Shown one piece after another: positions 1-7,336 of a DNA stretch of 15,781 nucleotides. Under the pieces are notes generated by a model that worked only from the letters and a program-made list of their open reading frames with translations, ran no database searches and was not told the DNA's origin. Position 1 is the stretch's first letter. Every line of letters begins with the position of its first letter. The translations under genes and the position numbers were made by a program. The stretch is taken from NCBI GenBank assembly GCA_934090595.1, contig CAKOJO010000023.1, positions 1 to 15,781 of the forward strand, given 5' to 3'. Origin of the DNA: an uncultured Bacilli bacterium. Its GTDB lineage: Bacteria; Bacillota_I; Bacilli_A; RF39; UBA660.

Positions 1-1154
1 CCATATAGCATGCATAGGGTTTCTCCGCGTGATACAAAGTCACAGACATTTTTTTCAAGGATTATTCCGGCATTATAGTCAATGTTTTTATTAGTTAGGC
101 TTCTTCCTGCGCCAAGTTCCATAGAAAGACTTCCTAGTTCTTTAGCATCAATTGATTTTATAAATCCACTTTCTTTGGCATAAATTTCAATTGGTCTTTC
201 TAGTCTTATTTCAAGTTTTCCTCCTTGATAGTTAACAAATTCTACAAATTTATCGTATGCTTTTCCACTTGTAATTGCTTCTTTTACTTTGTTTCTTGCA
301 TCACGTATTTTCATTCCTGTGTAGATACTAAGCATTACACTCGCCATATCATAACTTAGATAGTATAGATTATTTCTAACTTTGTTTTTTAGAACATCTA
401 GAACTTCAAGTATTTCAATAGAGTTTCCTATATTATTTCCTAGAGGATTATCCATTCTAGTAAGCATACATACTACTTTTTTATTGTACTTTTTACCAAT
501 ACTAATCATTAGATCTGCTAAAAGTTTGGCCTCTTTAGCGGTTCTTACAAGTGCACCACGTCCTACTTTGACATCTATTAGAATATTATCTGATCCTCCG
601 GCGATTTTTTTACTCATTATACTAATAGCAATAAGAGCAAGAGAATTAGTGGTTCCTGTTACGTCTCTTAGGGCATAGACTTTTTTATCCATTGGACATA
701 GGTTTTTAGTTTGAGATGTAATTACCATTCCAATATCATTTACTTGTTTTAGTACTTCTTCATAAGTTAGATTAACATTTACTCCGATGCTTTCTAATTT
801 ATCTATTGTACCTCCGGTATATCCAAGAGCACGTCCACTCATTTTTACTATTTTTACTCCACATGATGCTAGTATTGAAAGGACTACCAATGTTGTTTTA
901 TCCCCGACTCCTCCGGTTGAGTGTTTATCTATTGTTGGAAAGTCAAAGTGTAGTGTGTCTCCACTTTTTATAAAGATATCAACAAGATCAAAGATTTCTT
1001 GTTCACTAAGACCATTTTTACATATATCTTTAAGAACAATAGTCATTTCTTCATCAGATACATCATTTGATAGATATCCGTTAAAGAAGTATGATAGTTC
1101 ATCATAAGTTAGAGTTTTTCCTAAATTAAATTTTTCTATTATTTTTTCTTTCAT
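1..1154 (-). CDS. pdp: Pyrimidine-nucleoside (thymidine) phosphorylase, C-terminus cut by window start
   Basis: Cytoplasmic salvage enzyme that splits thymidine, and probably uridine or deoxyuridine, with phosphate to give the base and (deoxy)ribose-1-phosphate. 384 codons are visible; the family is about 430, so only the C-terminal tip is missing. Seen: phosphate-binding KHSTGGVGDK (77-86), MSGRALGYTGGTIDKLES (105-122), the nucleobase-site arginine in YALRD (R163) and SIMSKK (178-183), LGAGR (347-351), and the start of the C-terminal hammerhead-like domain (VSRGETLCML). The start ATG follows GGAGG at about 1163-1167 with good spacing. Odd points: the usual DVKVGSGAF reads DVKVGRGAL (194-202), and the usual ITDM reads LTRM (231-234). 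Both lie in otherwise well-kept blocks. It has its own promoter. Family assignment is secure; thymidine-only versus broad pyrimidine specificity cannot be decided. Confidence 0.93.
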   Translation of the reverse strand, partial: MKEKIIEKFNLGKTLTYDELSYFFNGYLSNDVSDEEMTIVLKDICKNGLSEQEIFDLVDIFIKSGDTLHFDFPTIDKHSTGGVGDKTTLVVLSILASCGVKIVKMSGRALGYTGGTIDKLESIGVNVNLTYEEVLKQVNDIGMVITSQTKNLCPMDKKVYALRDVTGTTNSLALIAISIMSKKIAGGSDNILIDVKVGRGALVRTAKEAKLLADLMISIGKKYNKKVVCMLTRMDNPLGNNIGNSIEILEVLDVLKNKVRNNLYYLSYDMASVMLSIYTGMKIRDARNKVKEAITSGKAYDKFVEFVNYQGGKLEIRLERPIEIYAKESGFIKSIDAKELGSLSMELGAGRSLTNKNIDYNAGIILEKNVCDFVSRGETLCMLY

Positions 1155-1182
1155 AAGTATAACCTCCGGTTAATTTAATTGT

Positions 1183-1212
1183 ATTTTATCATTGATTTGC
1201 ATGAAAGGTCAA
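1183..1212 (-). promoter_or_regulatory. Sigma-A-type promoter of the pyrimidine phosphorylase gene
   Basis: Read on the minus strand: -35 TTGACC (1212-1207), 18-nt spacer, -10 TAAAAT (1188-1183) preceded by TGA, which makes an extended -10. It lies about 30 nt upstream of the start codon, with the GGAGG ribosome site in between. Confidence 0.7.
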
Positions 1213-1245
1213 TAATTTAGGAAAATTTCAATCATAAAACTTAAA

Positions 1246-1268
1246 AAATAGGCATGTACCTATTTAAT
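1246..1268 (-). terminator. Intrinsic terminator between the small minus-strand ORFs and pdp
   Basis: Perfect 7-bp stem AAATAGG (1246-1252) / CCTATTT (1259-1265) with a 6-nt loop CATGTA. On the minus strand it is followed by a run of T. The plus strand also has a T-rich tail, so it could act both ways. The TAG that ends the frame-corrected small ORF lies inside the stem (1260-1262), which is the usual tight packing of stop codon and terminator here. Confidence 0.6.
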
Positions 1269-1491
1269 TTTTCTACTTAAAGTTAAAACGTTTTTATTAA
1301 CATTATCAAGTTCAAAGTGATTGAGTCCTCTTGTTTTTTTGATTGTTCATTGTAGATAGTATTGATGAATAATCTTGTTTTATTTTATAGTTATCAATAT
1401 TTGTTAGTATTGTTTTTTCTTCTTTTTCTTCTAATATATGTTTTATGTGTTCAGATATATTTAATTTACTAAAGTTGTATAGTTTTACCAT
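1260..1491 (-). pseudogene. Small ORF, probably frameshifted in a poly-A run; unknown function
   Basis: An ATG at 1491 follows AGGAG (about 1495-1499) and opens a 59-codon frame ending in TGA at 1312-1314. It starts MVKLYNFSKLNISEHIKHIL and is rich in Lys, Glu and Asn. Near its end is a run of seven A (minus strand). Removing one A fuses it to the next frame, adding about 20 sensible residues (GLNHFELDNVNKNVLTLSRK, then IK) and ending at a TAG inside the terminator stem, giving a protein of about 76 residues. The frame-corrected version looks like the original gene, so this is a frameshift mutation, an assembly or sequencing error, or slippage. I do not recognise the protein. It shares its strand with the 34-aa ORF just upstream. 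Confidence 0.4.
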
Positions 1492-1534
1492 TTACTCCTG
1501 TCATTATCAATAATTTAAATCACATGAATATGAC

Positions 1535-1639
1535 CTATTTATACTCTTTTTTTAGATACTTATAACCAATATCTATTCTTGTACTTTTTACATCATAAAT
1601 CATCTTATTCATTAAAAAAATTAGTTCTTCATTTTTCAT
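1535..1639 (-). CDS. Small ORF, 34 aa, unknown
   Basis: ATG at 1639 preceded by GGGAGTG (about 1648-1654) at proper spacing, ending in TAG at 1535-1537. The product starts MKNEELIFLMNKMIYDVKST, is basic, and has no signal peptide or membrane segment. It is followed 43 nt later by the start of the possible 59/76-residue ORF on the same strand, so they may be one small transcript or remnants of a longer decayed gene. A TTGACA hexamer on the minus strand at 1711-1706 could be its -35 element, but no good -10 follows at the right distance. The ribosome site is the main support. Confidence 0.4.
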   Translation of the reverse strand: MKNEELIFLMNKMIYDVKSTRIDIGYKYLKKEYK

Positions 1640-1727
1640 ATTTTAATCACTCCCAATACAAATATATACTAATATTTAAAAAAATTCATCAAATACGACA
1701 ATAGATGTCAAGTTTCGCTAATTAATA

Positions 1728-1756
1728 TGGAAAATAATATAATAATGTAGTATAAT
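1728..1756 (+). promoter_or_regulatory. Promoter of the recU-pbp1 operon, giving a leaderless or near-leaderless mRNA
   Basis: -10 TATAAT at 1751-1756 with TGGAAA (4 of 6 matches to TTGACA) at 1728-1733, spacer 17 nt. The expected transcription start, about 7 nt past the -10, is the A at 1763, which is the first base of the ATG called as the recU start. There is therefore no room for a Shine-Dalgarno site in front of that ATG. Confidence 0.6.
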
Positions 1757-1762
1757 TTTGTT

Positions 1763-2347
1763 ATGGTGATTAATTTGATAAAGTACCCAAATAATATAGT
1801 TAAAACTACTAATAAAAAAGTTAAAAGTTATGGAAACAGAGGAATGACTTTAGAAAGTGAGATTAATTCTACTAATGAGTACTATTTGTTACATGATATA
1901 GCTGTTGTACATAAGAAGCCGACTCCTGTTGCGGTAGTGAAACAGGTAAATCAAAAAATAGTGGATGCTTATTTTAAGGTTCCCTCGACTACTGATTATA
2001 ATGGTATATATAAAGGAAAGTATATTGACTTTGATGCTAAAGAAACGAAGAGTAAAACTAGTTTTCCTTTATCTAATATTCATAATCATCAAATTAAACA
2101 CATAGAAAGTGTTATAAGGCATAAGGGTATAGGTTTTATAATACTTAGATTTACAACATTAAATGAAACATATCTTTTATTTGGAGAGGACTTATTAGAT
2201 TTTATCAATAATAATGATAGGAAGTCTATTCCATATGAGTATTTTAAAGAAAGGGGTCATTTAATAAAAGATACATTACAACCACAAGTAGACTATTTAA
2301 AAGTAATAGAAAAATATGGAGGTATTAAAAATGAAGAAGAAAGTTAA
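1763..2347 (+). CDS. recU: Holliday junction resolvase RecU
   Basis: RecU cuts four-way DNA junctions during recombination repair and chromosome segregation in Bacilli. Seen: the N-terminal IKYPN and NRGMTLE (25-31), the PD-(D/E)XK nuclease core TTDYNGIYKGKYIDFDAKET (76-95), then KTSFPLSNIHNHQIKHI (98-114). The family core normally reads DFEAKET; here the catalytic Glu is Asp (D91), a conservative change, with K93 kept. Start: ATG 1763 has no Shine-Dalgarno site. A TTG at 1775 would put the protein start exactly at the IKYPN where relatives begin, with GGTGAT (1764-1769) as its ribosome site, so TTG 1775 is a serious alternative. The gene overlaps pbp1 by 17 nt, the classic recU-ponA pairing of Bacilli. 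Confidence 0.95.
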   Translation: MVINLIKYPNNIVKTTNKKVKSYGNRGMTLESEINSTNEYYLLHDIAVVHKKPTPVAVVKQVNQKIVDAYFKVPSTTDYNGIYKGKYIDFDAKETKSKTSFPLSNIHNHQIKHIESVIRHKGIGFIILRFTTLNETYLLFGEDLLDFINNNDRKSIPYEYFKERGHLIKDTLQPQVDYLKVIEKYGGIKNEEES

Positions 2348-5117
2348 AAGAAAAAAAGTAGAAGTTGATGCTGTTGATGTTAGACCTAGGAAGATTTCAA
2401 ACTTATATATCTTGTTACTATCAGTAATTAGTGTTGTCTTATTTATTGCATCTATTATTATGTTTGGACTATTAATTACTATTCCTATAATGATTTTCTT
2501 TGCAATATTAATAGCACTTACAATTACCCTAGATAGATACCCTAAGAATAGTGGTAAGAGAAAATTAATAAAATCAATATTTATTTTAATATTGACTCTT
2601 GGTATTATTGGAATATTATCATTTATATTGTTCTTTGCTTATATTGTTATTACTGCTCCAAAGTTTGATACTGAACAGTTAGTTACTAGAGAAACTACTA
2701 GAGTTTATGATAATAAAAATAAGTTAGTAGCAACATTTGGTAGTGATAAGAGAGAAAATGTAACGTATGATGAAATACCTGAAGTACTAATTGATGCAAT
2801 TATTGCAACAGAAGATTCAAGATTCTTTCAACATAATGGACTTGATGCTCCAAGATTTGCTAAGGCAGTAATTGGACAACTTCTTGGTAGAGATGCTGGA
2901 GGAGGATCTACTTTAACAATGCAAGTTGTTAAGAAGAGTTTTACTAGTGATAATGCTGATGGTATAAAAGGAATCATAAGAAAGTTTACGGATATTTATT
3001 TAGCAGTGTTTAAAATGGAAAAAGCATATACTAAACAAGAAATTATTGAGTTTTATGCAAATATTCCATTCTTAGGTTCTAACTCATTTGGTATTGAGCA
3101 AGCTTCTCAAACATATTTTGGTAAGCATGCTACTGAGCTTAATCTATCTGAGGCATCACTTATTGCAGGACTTTTCCAAGCACCAAGTTCTTATGATCCT
3201 AATATATATCCTGAAAATGCTGAAGCTAGACGTGCTACTGTATTATCTTTGATGGTAAGACATGGTTATATAACACAAGAACAAGCTGATATTGCAAGTT
3301 CTATATCAGTTGAGGATTTGCTTAGTCCTAATAGTAGTTCTTATGCTACTAGTGAATATCAACCATACTTAGATACAGTTTATAATGAAGTTGTTAAAAA
3401 ATATGGTTTTGATCCTTATGTAGTATCAATGGATATTTATACTAATATGGATACTAAAAAACAAGAAGCATTAAATGATGTATTCAGTGGTAAGACATAT
3501 ACTTGGCCAAATAGTACAGTTCAAGCTGGTGTTGTAGCAATTGACTCTAGTACTGGTAAAATAATTGCGCTAGGAGCAGGAAGAAATAGAAAAGGTGAAC
3601 TTACAATGAGTTATGCCACTGATATAAGTAGACAAATTGGTTCTACTGCTAAACCATTATTTGATTATGCACCTGGTATTGAATATGAAAACTGGAGTAC
3701 TGCTAAAATATTTAGTGACACACCTACTTCTTATTCTGGTGGTGGTGGAAAAATTGTAAACTACGACTATGCATATAAAGGCGATATTACATTAAGATAT
3801 GCATTATCAGATTCAAGAAACATACCTGCTGTTAAAGCTTTCAGAAGTGTTGATAACGAAAAGATTAAGAAGTTTGTTACTTCAATTGGATTAACACCAG
3901 AAATTGATTCATCAGGATATTTACATGAAGCTCATGCACTGGGAGCATTTGATGGTACATCCCCTCTTCAACTTGCGGGAGCATATCAAATATTCTCTAA
4001 TGGTGGATATTATTATGAGCCATATACTGTAAATAAAATTGTACTTAGAAATTCTGACGAAGTAATTGATGAAAAAGAAACTGCTCCAGAAAAACAAAAA
4101 GTACTTAGTGATTCTACAGCATATATGATTGCAGATGTATTAAAACAAACTGCTAAAAATATTGGTGTTTATGGAGCTGTATCTGATCAAATAGCTCTTA
4201 AAACAGGTACTACAAACTATGATGATAAAACAAGAGCATATTATGGTTATCCAAGTGGTACTGGTCCAGATGGATTAGTTGCAGGATTTACTCCAGATAT
4301 ATCTCTTGCAATGTGGACTGGTTATACTGAAAACAAGAAAGGACAATACCTTTCAGGTAGTACAATGTATTCACATAAAAATAATTTATATAAAGCTTGT
4401 GCTAAAGCAATATTTAATAATAATGGTGCAACATTTAAGAAACCTTCAAGTGTTGTATCAGTAAAAGTTGAAAAAGGTACTGAATTATTACCAAGTAGTA
4501 GCACTCCATCAAATATGATAATAACAGAGTTATTTAAACGTGGTACAGAACCTACTGAAACATCTGGTAGATATAAAACACTTGATACTCCGACTGGATT
4601 CACTGCTGAATATGTAAATGGTAAAGTTAAACTTTCATGGAATAGTGTTAATAAACCTGAAGATATGAGTGAAAAGACTAATGGTCAATTTGGTTATAGA
4701 GTTTATAAAGATGGTAAACAAATAGCATTTACTACTGATAATTACTATACTTATACTCCAGATTATCCATATGGAACATATACTGTTAGGACATCGTTTA
4801 AGAATGTTACAACCAATATGAGTAGTCCGGCGACAGCATCGATTGCATCAAAAATTAAGTTTGAGTTTAATGATGAGTCAGAAACTACTCTACCAATCGG
4901 AAGTACATACACTCCGACATCTAATCCTGTTTCGGTTTATGAAAATGATGAAGATGTTACATCTAGTGCTAAGATTACTAGTAAGATAATAGATAATGCT
5001 ACTGGTAGTGTTGTATCTGATATAGATACTTCAGTTGTTGGTTCTTATACAATACAATATACTGTTAGTTATCGTGGTGAGTCTGAAACATTTAGTAAAA
5101 ATATAACTGTAAATTAA
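2331..5117 (+). CDS. ponA: Class A penicillin-binding protein (glycosyltransferase/transpeptidase) with Fn3 and Ig-like C-terminal domains
   Basis: Bifunctional membrane enzyme that polymerises lipid II into glycan strands and crosslinks the stem peptides. 928 residues from ATG 2331, which follows GGAGGT (2318-2323). The upstream in-frame ATG at 2316 overlaps that ribosome site and is rejected. Seen: basic cytoplasmic tail, then about three hydrophobic segments (25-110) instead of the usual one. The glycosyltransferase has catalytic E161 in ATEDSRFFQHNG and GGSTLTMQ (191-198; usually GGSTITQQ). The transpeptidase has S438-T-A-K441, S495-R-N497 and K624-T-G626. An Fn3-like domain (about 750-835) and a bacterial Ig-like domain (about 845-928) follow, probably wall-binding or spacing modules. 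It overlaps recU by 17 nt and ends in a terminator. Confidence 0.95.
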   Translation: MKKKVKRKKVEVDAVDVRPRKISNLYILLLSVISVVLFIASIIMFGLLITIPIMIFFAILIALTITLDRYPKNSGKRKLIKSIFILILTLGIIGILSFILFFAYIVITAPKFDTEQLVTRETTRVYDNKNKLVATFGSDKRENVTYDEIPEVLIDAIIATEDSRFFQHNGLDAPRFAKAVIGQLLGRDAGGGSTLTMQVVKKSFTSDNADGIKGIIRKFTDIYLAVFKMEKAYTKQEIIEFYANIPFLGSNSFGIEQASQTYFGKHATELNLSEASLIAGLFQAPSSYDPNIYPENAEARRATVLSLMVRHGYITQEQADIASSISVEDLLSPNSSSYATSEYQPYLDTVYNEVVKKYGFDPYVVSMDIYTNMDTKKQEALNDVFSGKTYTWPNSTVQAGVVAIDSSTGKIIALGAGRNRKGELTMSYATDISRQIGSTAKPLFDYAPGIEYENWSTAKIFSDTPTSYSGGGGKIVNYDYAYKGDITLRYALSDSRNIPAVKAFRSVDNEKIKKFVTSIGLTPEIDSSGYLHEAHALGAFDGTSPLQLAGAYQIFSNGGYYYEPYTVNKIVLRNSDEVIDEKETAPEKQKVLSDSTAYMIADVLKQTAKNIGVYGAVSDQIALKTGTTNYDDKTRAYYGYPSGTGPDGLVAGFTPDISLAMWTGYTENKKGQYLSGSTMYSHKNNLYKACAKAIFNNNGATFKKPSSVVSVKVEKGTELLPSSSTPSNMIITELFKRGTEPTETSGRYKTLDTPTGFTAEYVNGKVKLSWNSVNKPEDMSEKTNGQFGYRVYKDGKQIAFTTDNYYTYTPDYPYGTYTVRTSFKNVTTNMSSPATASIASKIKFEFNDESETTLPIGSTYTPTSNPVSVYENDEDVTSSAKITSKIIDNATGSVVSDIDTSVVGSYTIQYTVSYRGESETFSKNITVN

Positions 5118-5141
5118 GAAGCGAAAAATGCTTCTTTTTTT
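5117..5141 (+). terminator. Intrinsic terminator of the recU-pbp1 operon
   Basis: Stem AGAAGC (5117-5122) / GCTTCT (5130-5135), loop GAAAAAT, then a run of T to 5141. It begins at the last base of the pbp1 stop codon. Confidence 0.85.
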
Positions 5142-5151
5142 CATATTATAA

Positions 5152-5180
5152 TTGAATAATTATTAAAAATATTATATACT
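5152..5180 (+). promoter_or_regulatory. Promoter of the LCP gene
   Basis: TTGAAT (5152-5157), 17-nt spacer, TATACT (5175-5180): 5 of 6 consensus matches in the -10 and 4 of 6 in the -35. AGGAG (5191-5195) and ATG 5203 follow. Confidence 0.65.
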
Positions 5181-5202
5181 TAATAGCATAAGGAGTGTTT
5201 GT

Positions 5203-7212
5203 ATGAAAAGAAAACAAGTTAAGATTAAAGATAATAATGAGACAAAGTCTAAGTCTAAGAAGGCAATAAAAGTAATTAGTATTTTATTTATAGTAGTTCA
5301 GCTTCTTGCTATGTTTACTCTACTCTATTCTTTATATATAATTAAAGGAATAGAAACTGAATTAAGATATGTATTTATGGTGTTAGTATTAATAATTAAT
5401 ATTATAAGTATTGTTCTTACTACTAGATCGCTTAAAAAGGAAAAACAGAGTAAATTCTTTATATTTGTAATAGTTGCTAGTATATTTATATTTGCTCAAG
5501 CTATTGGTAGTTATTATATATTAAAGACTTATAGTACTCTTAATAGCATGAATAAGAATGAAATAACTTATACTACCGCTTTTGTTACTTTAAAAGATAG
5601 TAAGATTAAAGATATTAGTTCTATTAAAGATGCAAAGATTGGTATAGTGGAAGATGAGACTTCTATTGAGGGGTATGTAATTGGTAAGGAAGTTATTAAA
5701 GAAAATAGTTTAGAAAAGAATAATACTTTGGTTGATTATGAAGATTTTACTGCTTTAGTAAAAGGACTTTATAGTAAAGATATTGATATAATGATTGTAT
5801 CTGAGGATTATGTATCAATGTTTGATGAAATAAATGAGTATAAAAATATTTCTAGTGAAACTAAAGTAATTTATAAGAAAGAAAAGACTTATACAAAGGA
5901 TGAAATTGCTAAGTTAACTGGAGAAGATACTAATATTAGTTCTTCTGATAAGATAGATAAACCATTTACAGTATTAGTTATGGGAATTGATTCTACTGCT
6001 CCGACTTTAAAGAAGAATGCAAGTGGTAATGGTGATGCATTGATGTTACTTACATTTAATCCTAAAACACTTAATGCTACTATACTTAGTATTCCAAGAG
6101 ATACTTATGTTCCGATTGCATGTTTTGCTAATCAAAAAGAAAATAAGATTACTCATGCGGCATGGAATGGTGCTAGTTGTATGATTAAAACTATTGAAAA
6201 CTTTACTGGTGTAGATATAGATTACTATGTTAAAGTTAATTTCCAAGGTGTTGTTAAATTAGTTGATGCTATGGATGGTATTGAAGTAGATGTTCCACTA
6301 GATTTTTGTGAATCTAATTCTAAACGTGCTACTTCTAAGGATAAGTTAATTTGTTTAAAAGAAGGAAAACAAACTCTTAATGGTGAACAAGCTCTTGCTC
6401 TTGCAAGACATAGAAAAACTTTATTGACTGGGGATCTTCAACGTGGTGTTAATCAACAATTAGTAATTCAAGGTATGCTTAATAAAGTTAAAAGTATTAA
6501 GAGTGCTGGTCAAATGTTAAAGATACTTGATATGGTTAGTCAAAATATAGATACAAACTTTACTACTAATCAAATATTATCTTTCTATGATATCGCTAAA
6601 AATTTGGTTCTTACTAGTAGTGAATCATCTAATTTAATTAATATAAGACAACTTTATTTATCTGGTTCTAGTCAAATGATATATGATGAAAGAAGTGGTT
6701 TAGTTTTATACAATTATATTCCTAATAAGAGTAGTCTTAATCAAATAGTTAAAGCTATGAAAGATAATTTATCTGCTAAACCTAATTTAGATGTCAAGAG
6801 AATGGACTTTAATATTGAAGAAGAATATGAAATGGAAACAATTGGTACTGATAACTTGAGTGCTACTAGTACTTATACCCTACTCCCTAATTTTGTTGGT
6901 AAGAGTGAGGATTATGCTGTTAATTGGTTACGTAGTAATGGAGTCAGTTATGAAATAAAAGAAAATATAATTACTTCTGGTACTGATGGTATTGTAACGG
7001 ATCAAAGTTATCCACAAAATAAAAGAATAGATTTAATATCTGGTAAGATTGTAATAACTGTTAATAGATTAAAGGTTGATACTCCTAGTACTCCTACTCC
7101 TACTGAGCCTAGTGAACCTACTAAACCTGATACTCCTACTGAACCGGATACACCAAGTACTCCTGATACTCCTACTGAACCTAGTGAACCTGAAGAAAAT
7201 ACTGAAGGATAA
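5203..7212 (+). CDS. Modular LytR-CpsA-Psr (LCP) cell-wall polymer ligase with SBP-like and PASTA domains
   Basis: LCP proteins move teichoic-acid-like or capsular polymers from undecaprenyl carriers onto peptidoglycan outside the membrane. 669 residues; start supported by AGGAG at 5191. Seen: basic tail, three hydrophobic segments (about 22-48, 55-74, 85-107), an alpha/beta region (about 121-225) resembling a solute-binding-protein fold, the LCP core (253-465), a PASTA-like domain (about 558-623), and a Thr-Pro-Ser-Glu repeat tail (626-669). Core motifs: GID (261-263), D278, SIPRDTYV (296-303), ARHR (401-404) and GDLQRGVNQQ (410-419). The usual second arginine of DxxRxxRQQ is Asn (N417). Four Cys in the core (307, 326, 369, 384) could form disulfides. 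The target polymer is unknown. Its neighbour pbp1 fits a wall-assembly role. Confidence 0.92.
   Translation: MKRKQVKIKDNNETKSKSKKAIKVISILFIVVQLLAMFTLLYSLYIIKGIETELRYVFMVLVLIINIISIVLTTRSLKKEKQSKFFIFVIVASIFIFAQAIGSYYILKTYSTLNSMNKNEITYTTAFVTLKDSKIKDISSIKDAKIGIVEDETSIEGYVIGKEVIKENSLEKNNTLVDYEDFTALVKGLYSKDIDIMIVSEDYVSMFDEINEYKNISSETKVIYKKEKTYTKDEIAKLTGEDTNISSSDKIDKPFTVLVMGIDSTAPTLKKNASGNGDALMLLTFNPKTLNATILSIPRDTYVPIACFANQKENKITHAAWNGASCMIKTIENFTGVDIDYYVKVNFQGVVKLVDAMDGIEVDVPLDFCESNSKRATSKDKLICLKEGKQTLNGEQALALARHRKTLLTGDLQRGVNQQLVIQGMLNKVKSIKSAGQMLKILDMVSQNIDTNFTTNQILSFYDIAKNLVLTSSESSNLINIRQLYLSGSSQMIYDERSGLVLYNYIPNKSSLNQIVKAMKDNLSAKPNLDVKRMDFNIEEEYEMETIGTDNLSATSTYTLLPNFVGKSEDYAVNWLRSNGVSYEIKENIITSGTDGIVTDQSYPQNKRIDLISGKIVITVNRLKVDTPSTPTPTEPSEPTKPDTPTEPDTPSTPDTPTEPSEPEENTEG
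7078..7209 (+). repeat. Low-complexity Thr-Pro-Glu-Ser coding repeat at the LCP C-terminus
   Basis: Codons for residues 626-669 repeat imperfect units of TPTEPSEP and PDTPTEP type (ACT-CCT-ACT-GAA/GAG-CC...). Such tails are usually extended, wall-spanning linkers. The DNA repetition makes length variation by slippage or recombination likely. Confidence 0.7.
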
Positions 7213-7215
7213 GAT

Positions 7216-7247
7216 AAAAAGTTTTACAGTTTTGTAAAGCTTTTTTT
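7216..7247 (+). terminator. Intrinsic terminator of the LCP gene
   Basis: 12-bp stem AAAAAGTTTTAC (7216-7227) / GTAAAGCTTTTT (7234-7245) containing one G-T wobble, a 6-nt loop and a T-run, beginning 4 nt after the stop codon. Confidence 0.8.
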
Positions 7248-7258
7248 ATTACAAAAAT

Positions 7259-7287
7259 TTGACTTTTTGTTCGTTTTGTGATATAAT
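7259..7287 (+). promoter_or_regulatory. Near-consensus extended -10 promoter of the transglutaminase-like gene
   Basis: TTGACT (7259-7264), 17-nt spacer, TATAAT (7282-7287) preceded by TGA (TGnTATAAT extended -10). The best sigma-A match in the window, so strong constitutive expression is likely. The expected start near 7294 gives a leader of about 43 nt. Confidence 0.8.
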
Positions 7288-7336
7288 TTGTGCAATTAAA
7301 AGTTAGTATACTTTATATTATTTGGGGGTATTTTTT

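Larger units (their letters stand above)
1155..1762. other. 608-nt gap without a large gene
   Basis: This stretch holds the ribosome site and promoter of the phosphorylase gene (1160-1212), a terminator (1246-1268), two tiny minus-strand reading frames (1260-1491 and 1535-1639) and the recU promoter (1728-1756). I see no RNA gene, insertion-sequence end or riboswitch-like fold in it. Confidence 0.6.

Noticed and set aside
382..1107. Plus-strand open frames at 382-678 and 787-1107
   Set aside because: They are antisense to the well-conserved phosphorylase reading frame and lack ribosome sites.
1155..1762. Riboswitch or other structured RNA in the long gap
   Set aside because: No conserved aptamer-like pattern seen; only a short terminator, small ORFs and promoters.
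2316..2330. ATG 2316 as pbp1 start
   Set aside because: It overlaps the GGAGGT ribosome site that serves ATG 2331.
4279..4603. Open frames inside pbp1 on both strands
   Set aside because: They overlap the conserved transpeptidase region of pbp1 and are shadows of it.
6046..6246. Minus-strand open frame inside the LCP gene
   Set aside because: Antisense to the LCP catalytic core, no start signal.
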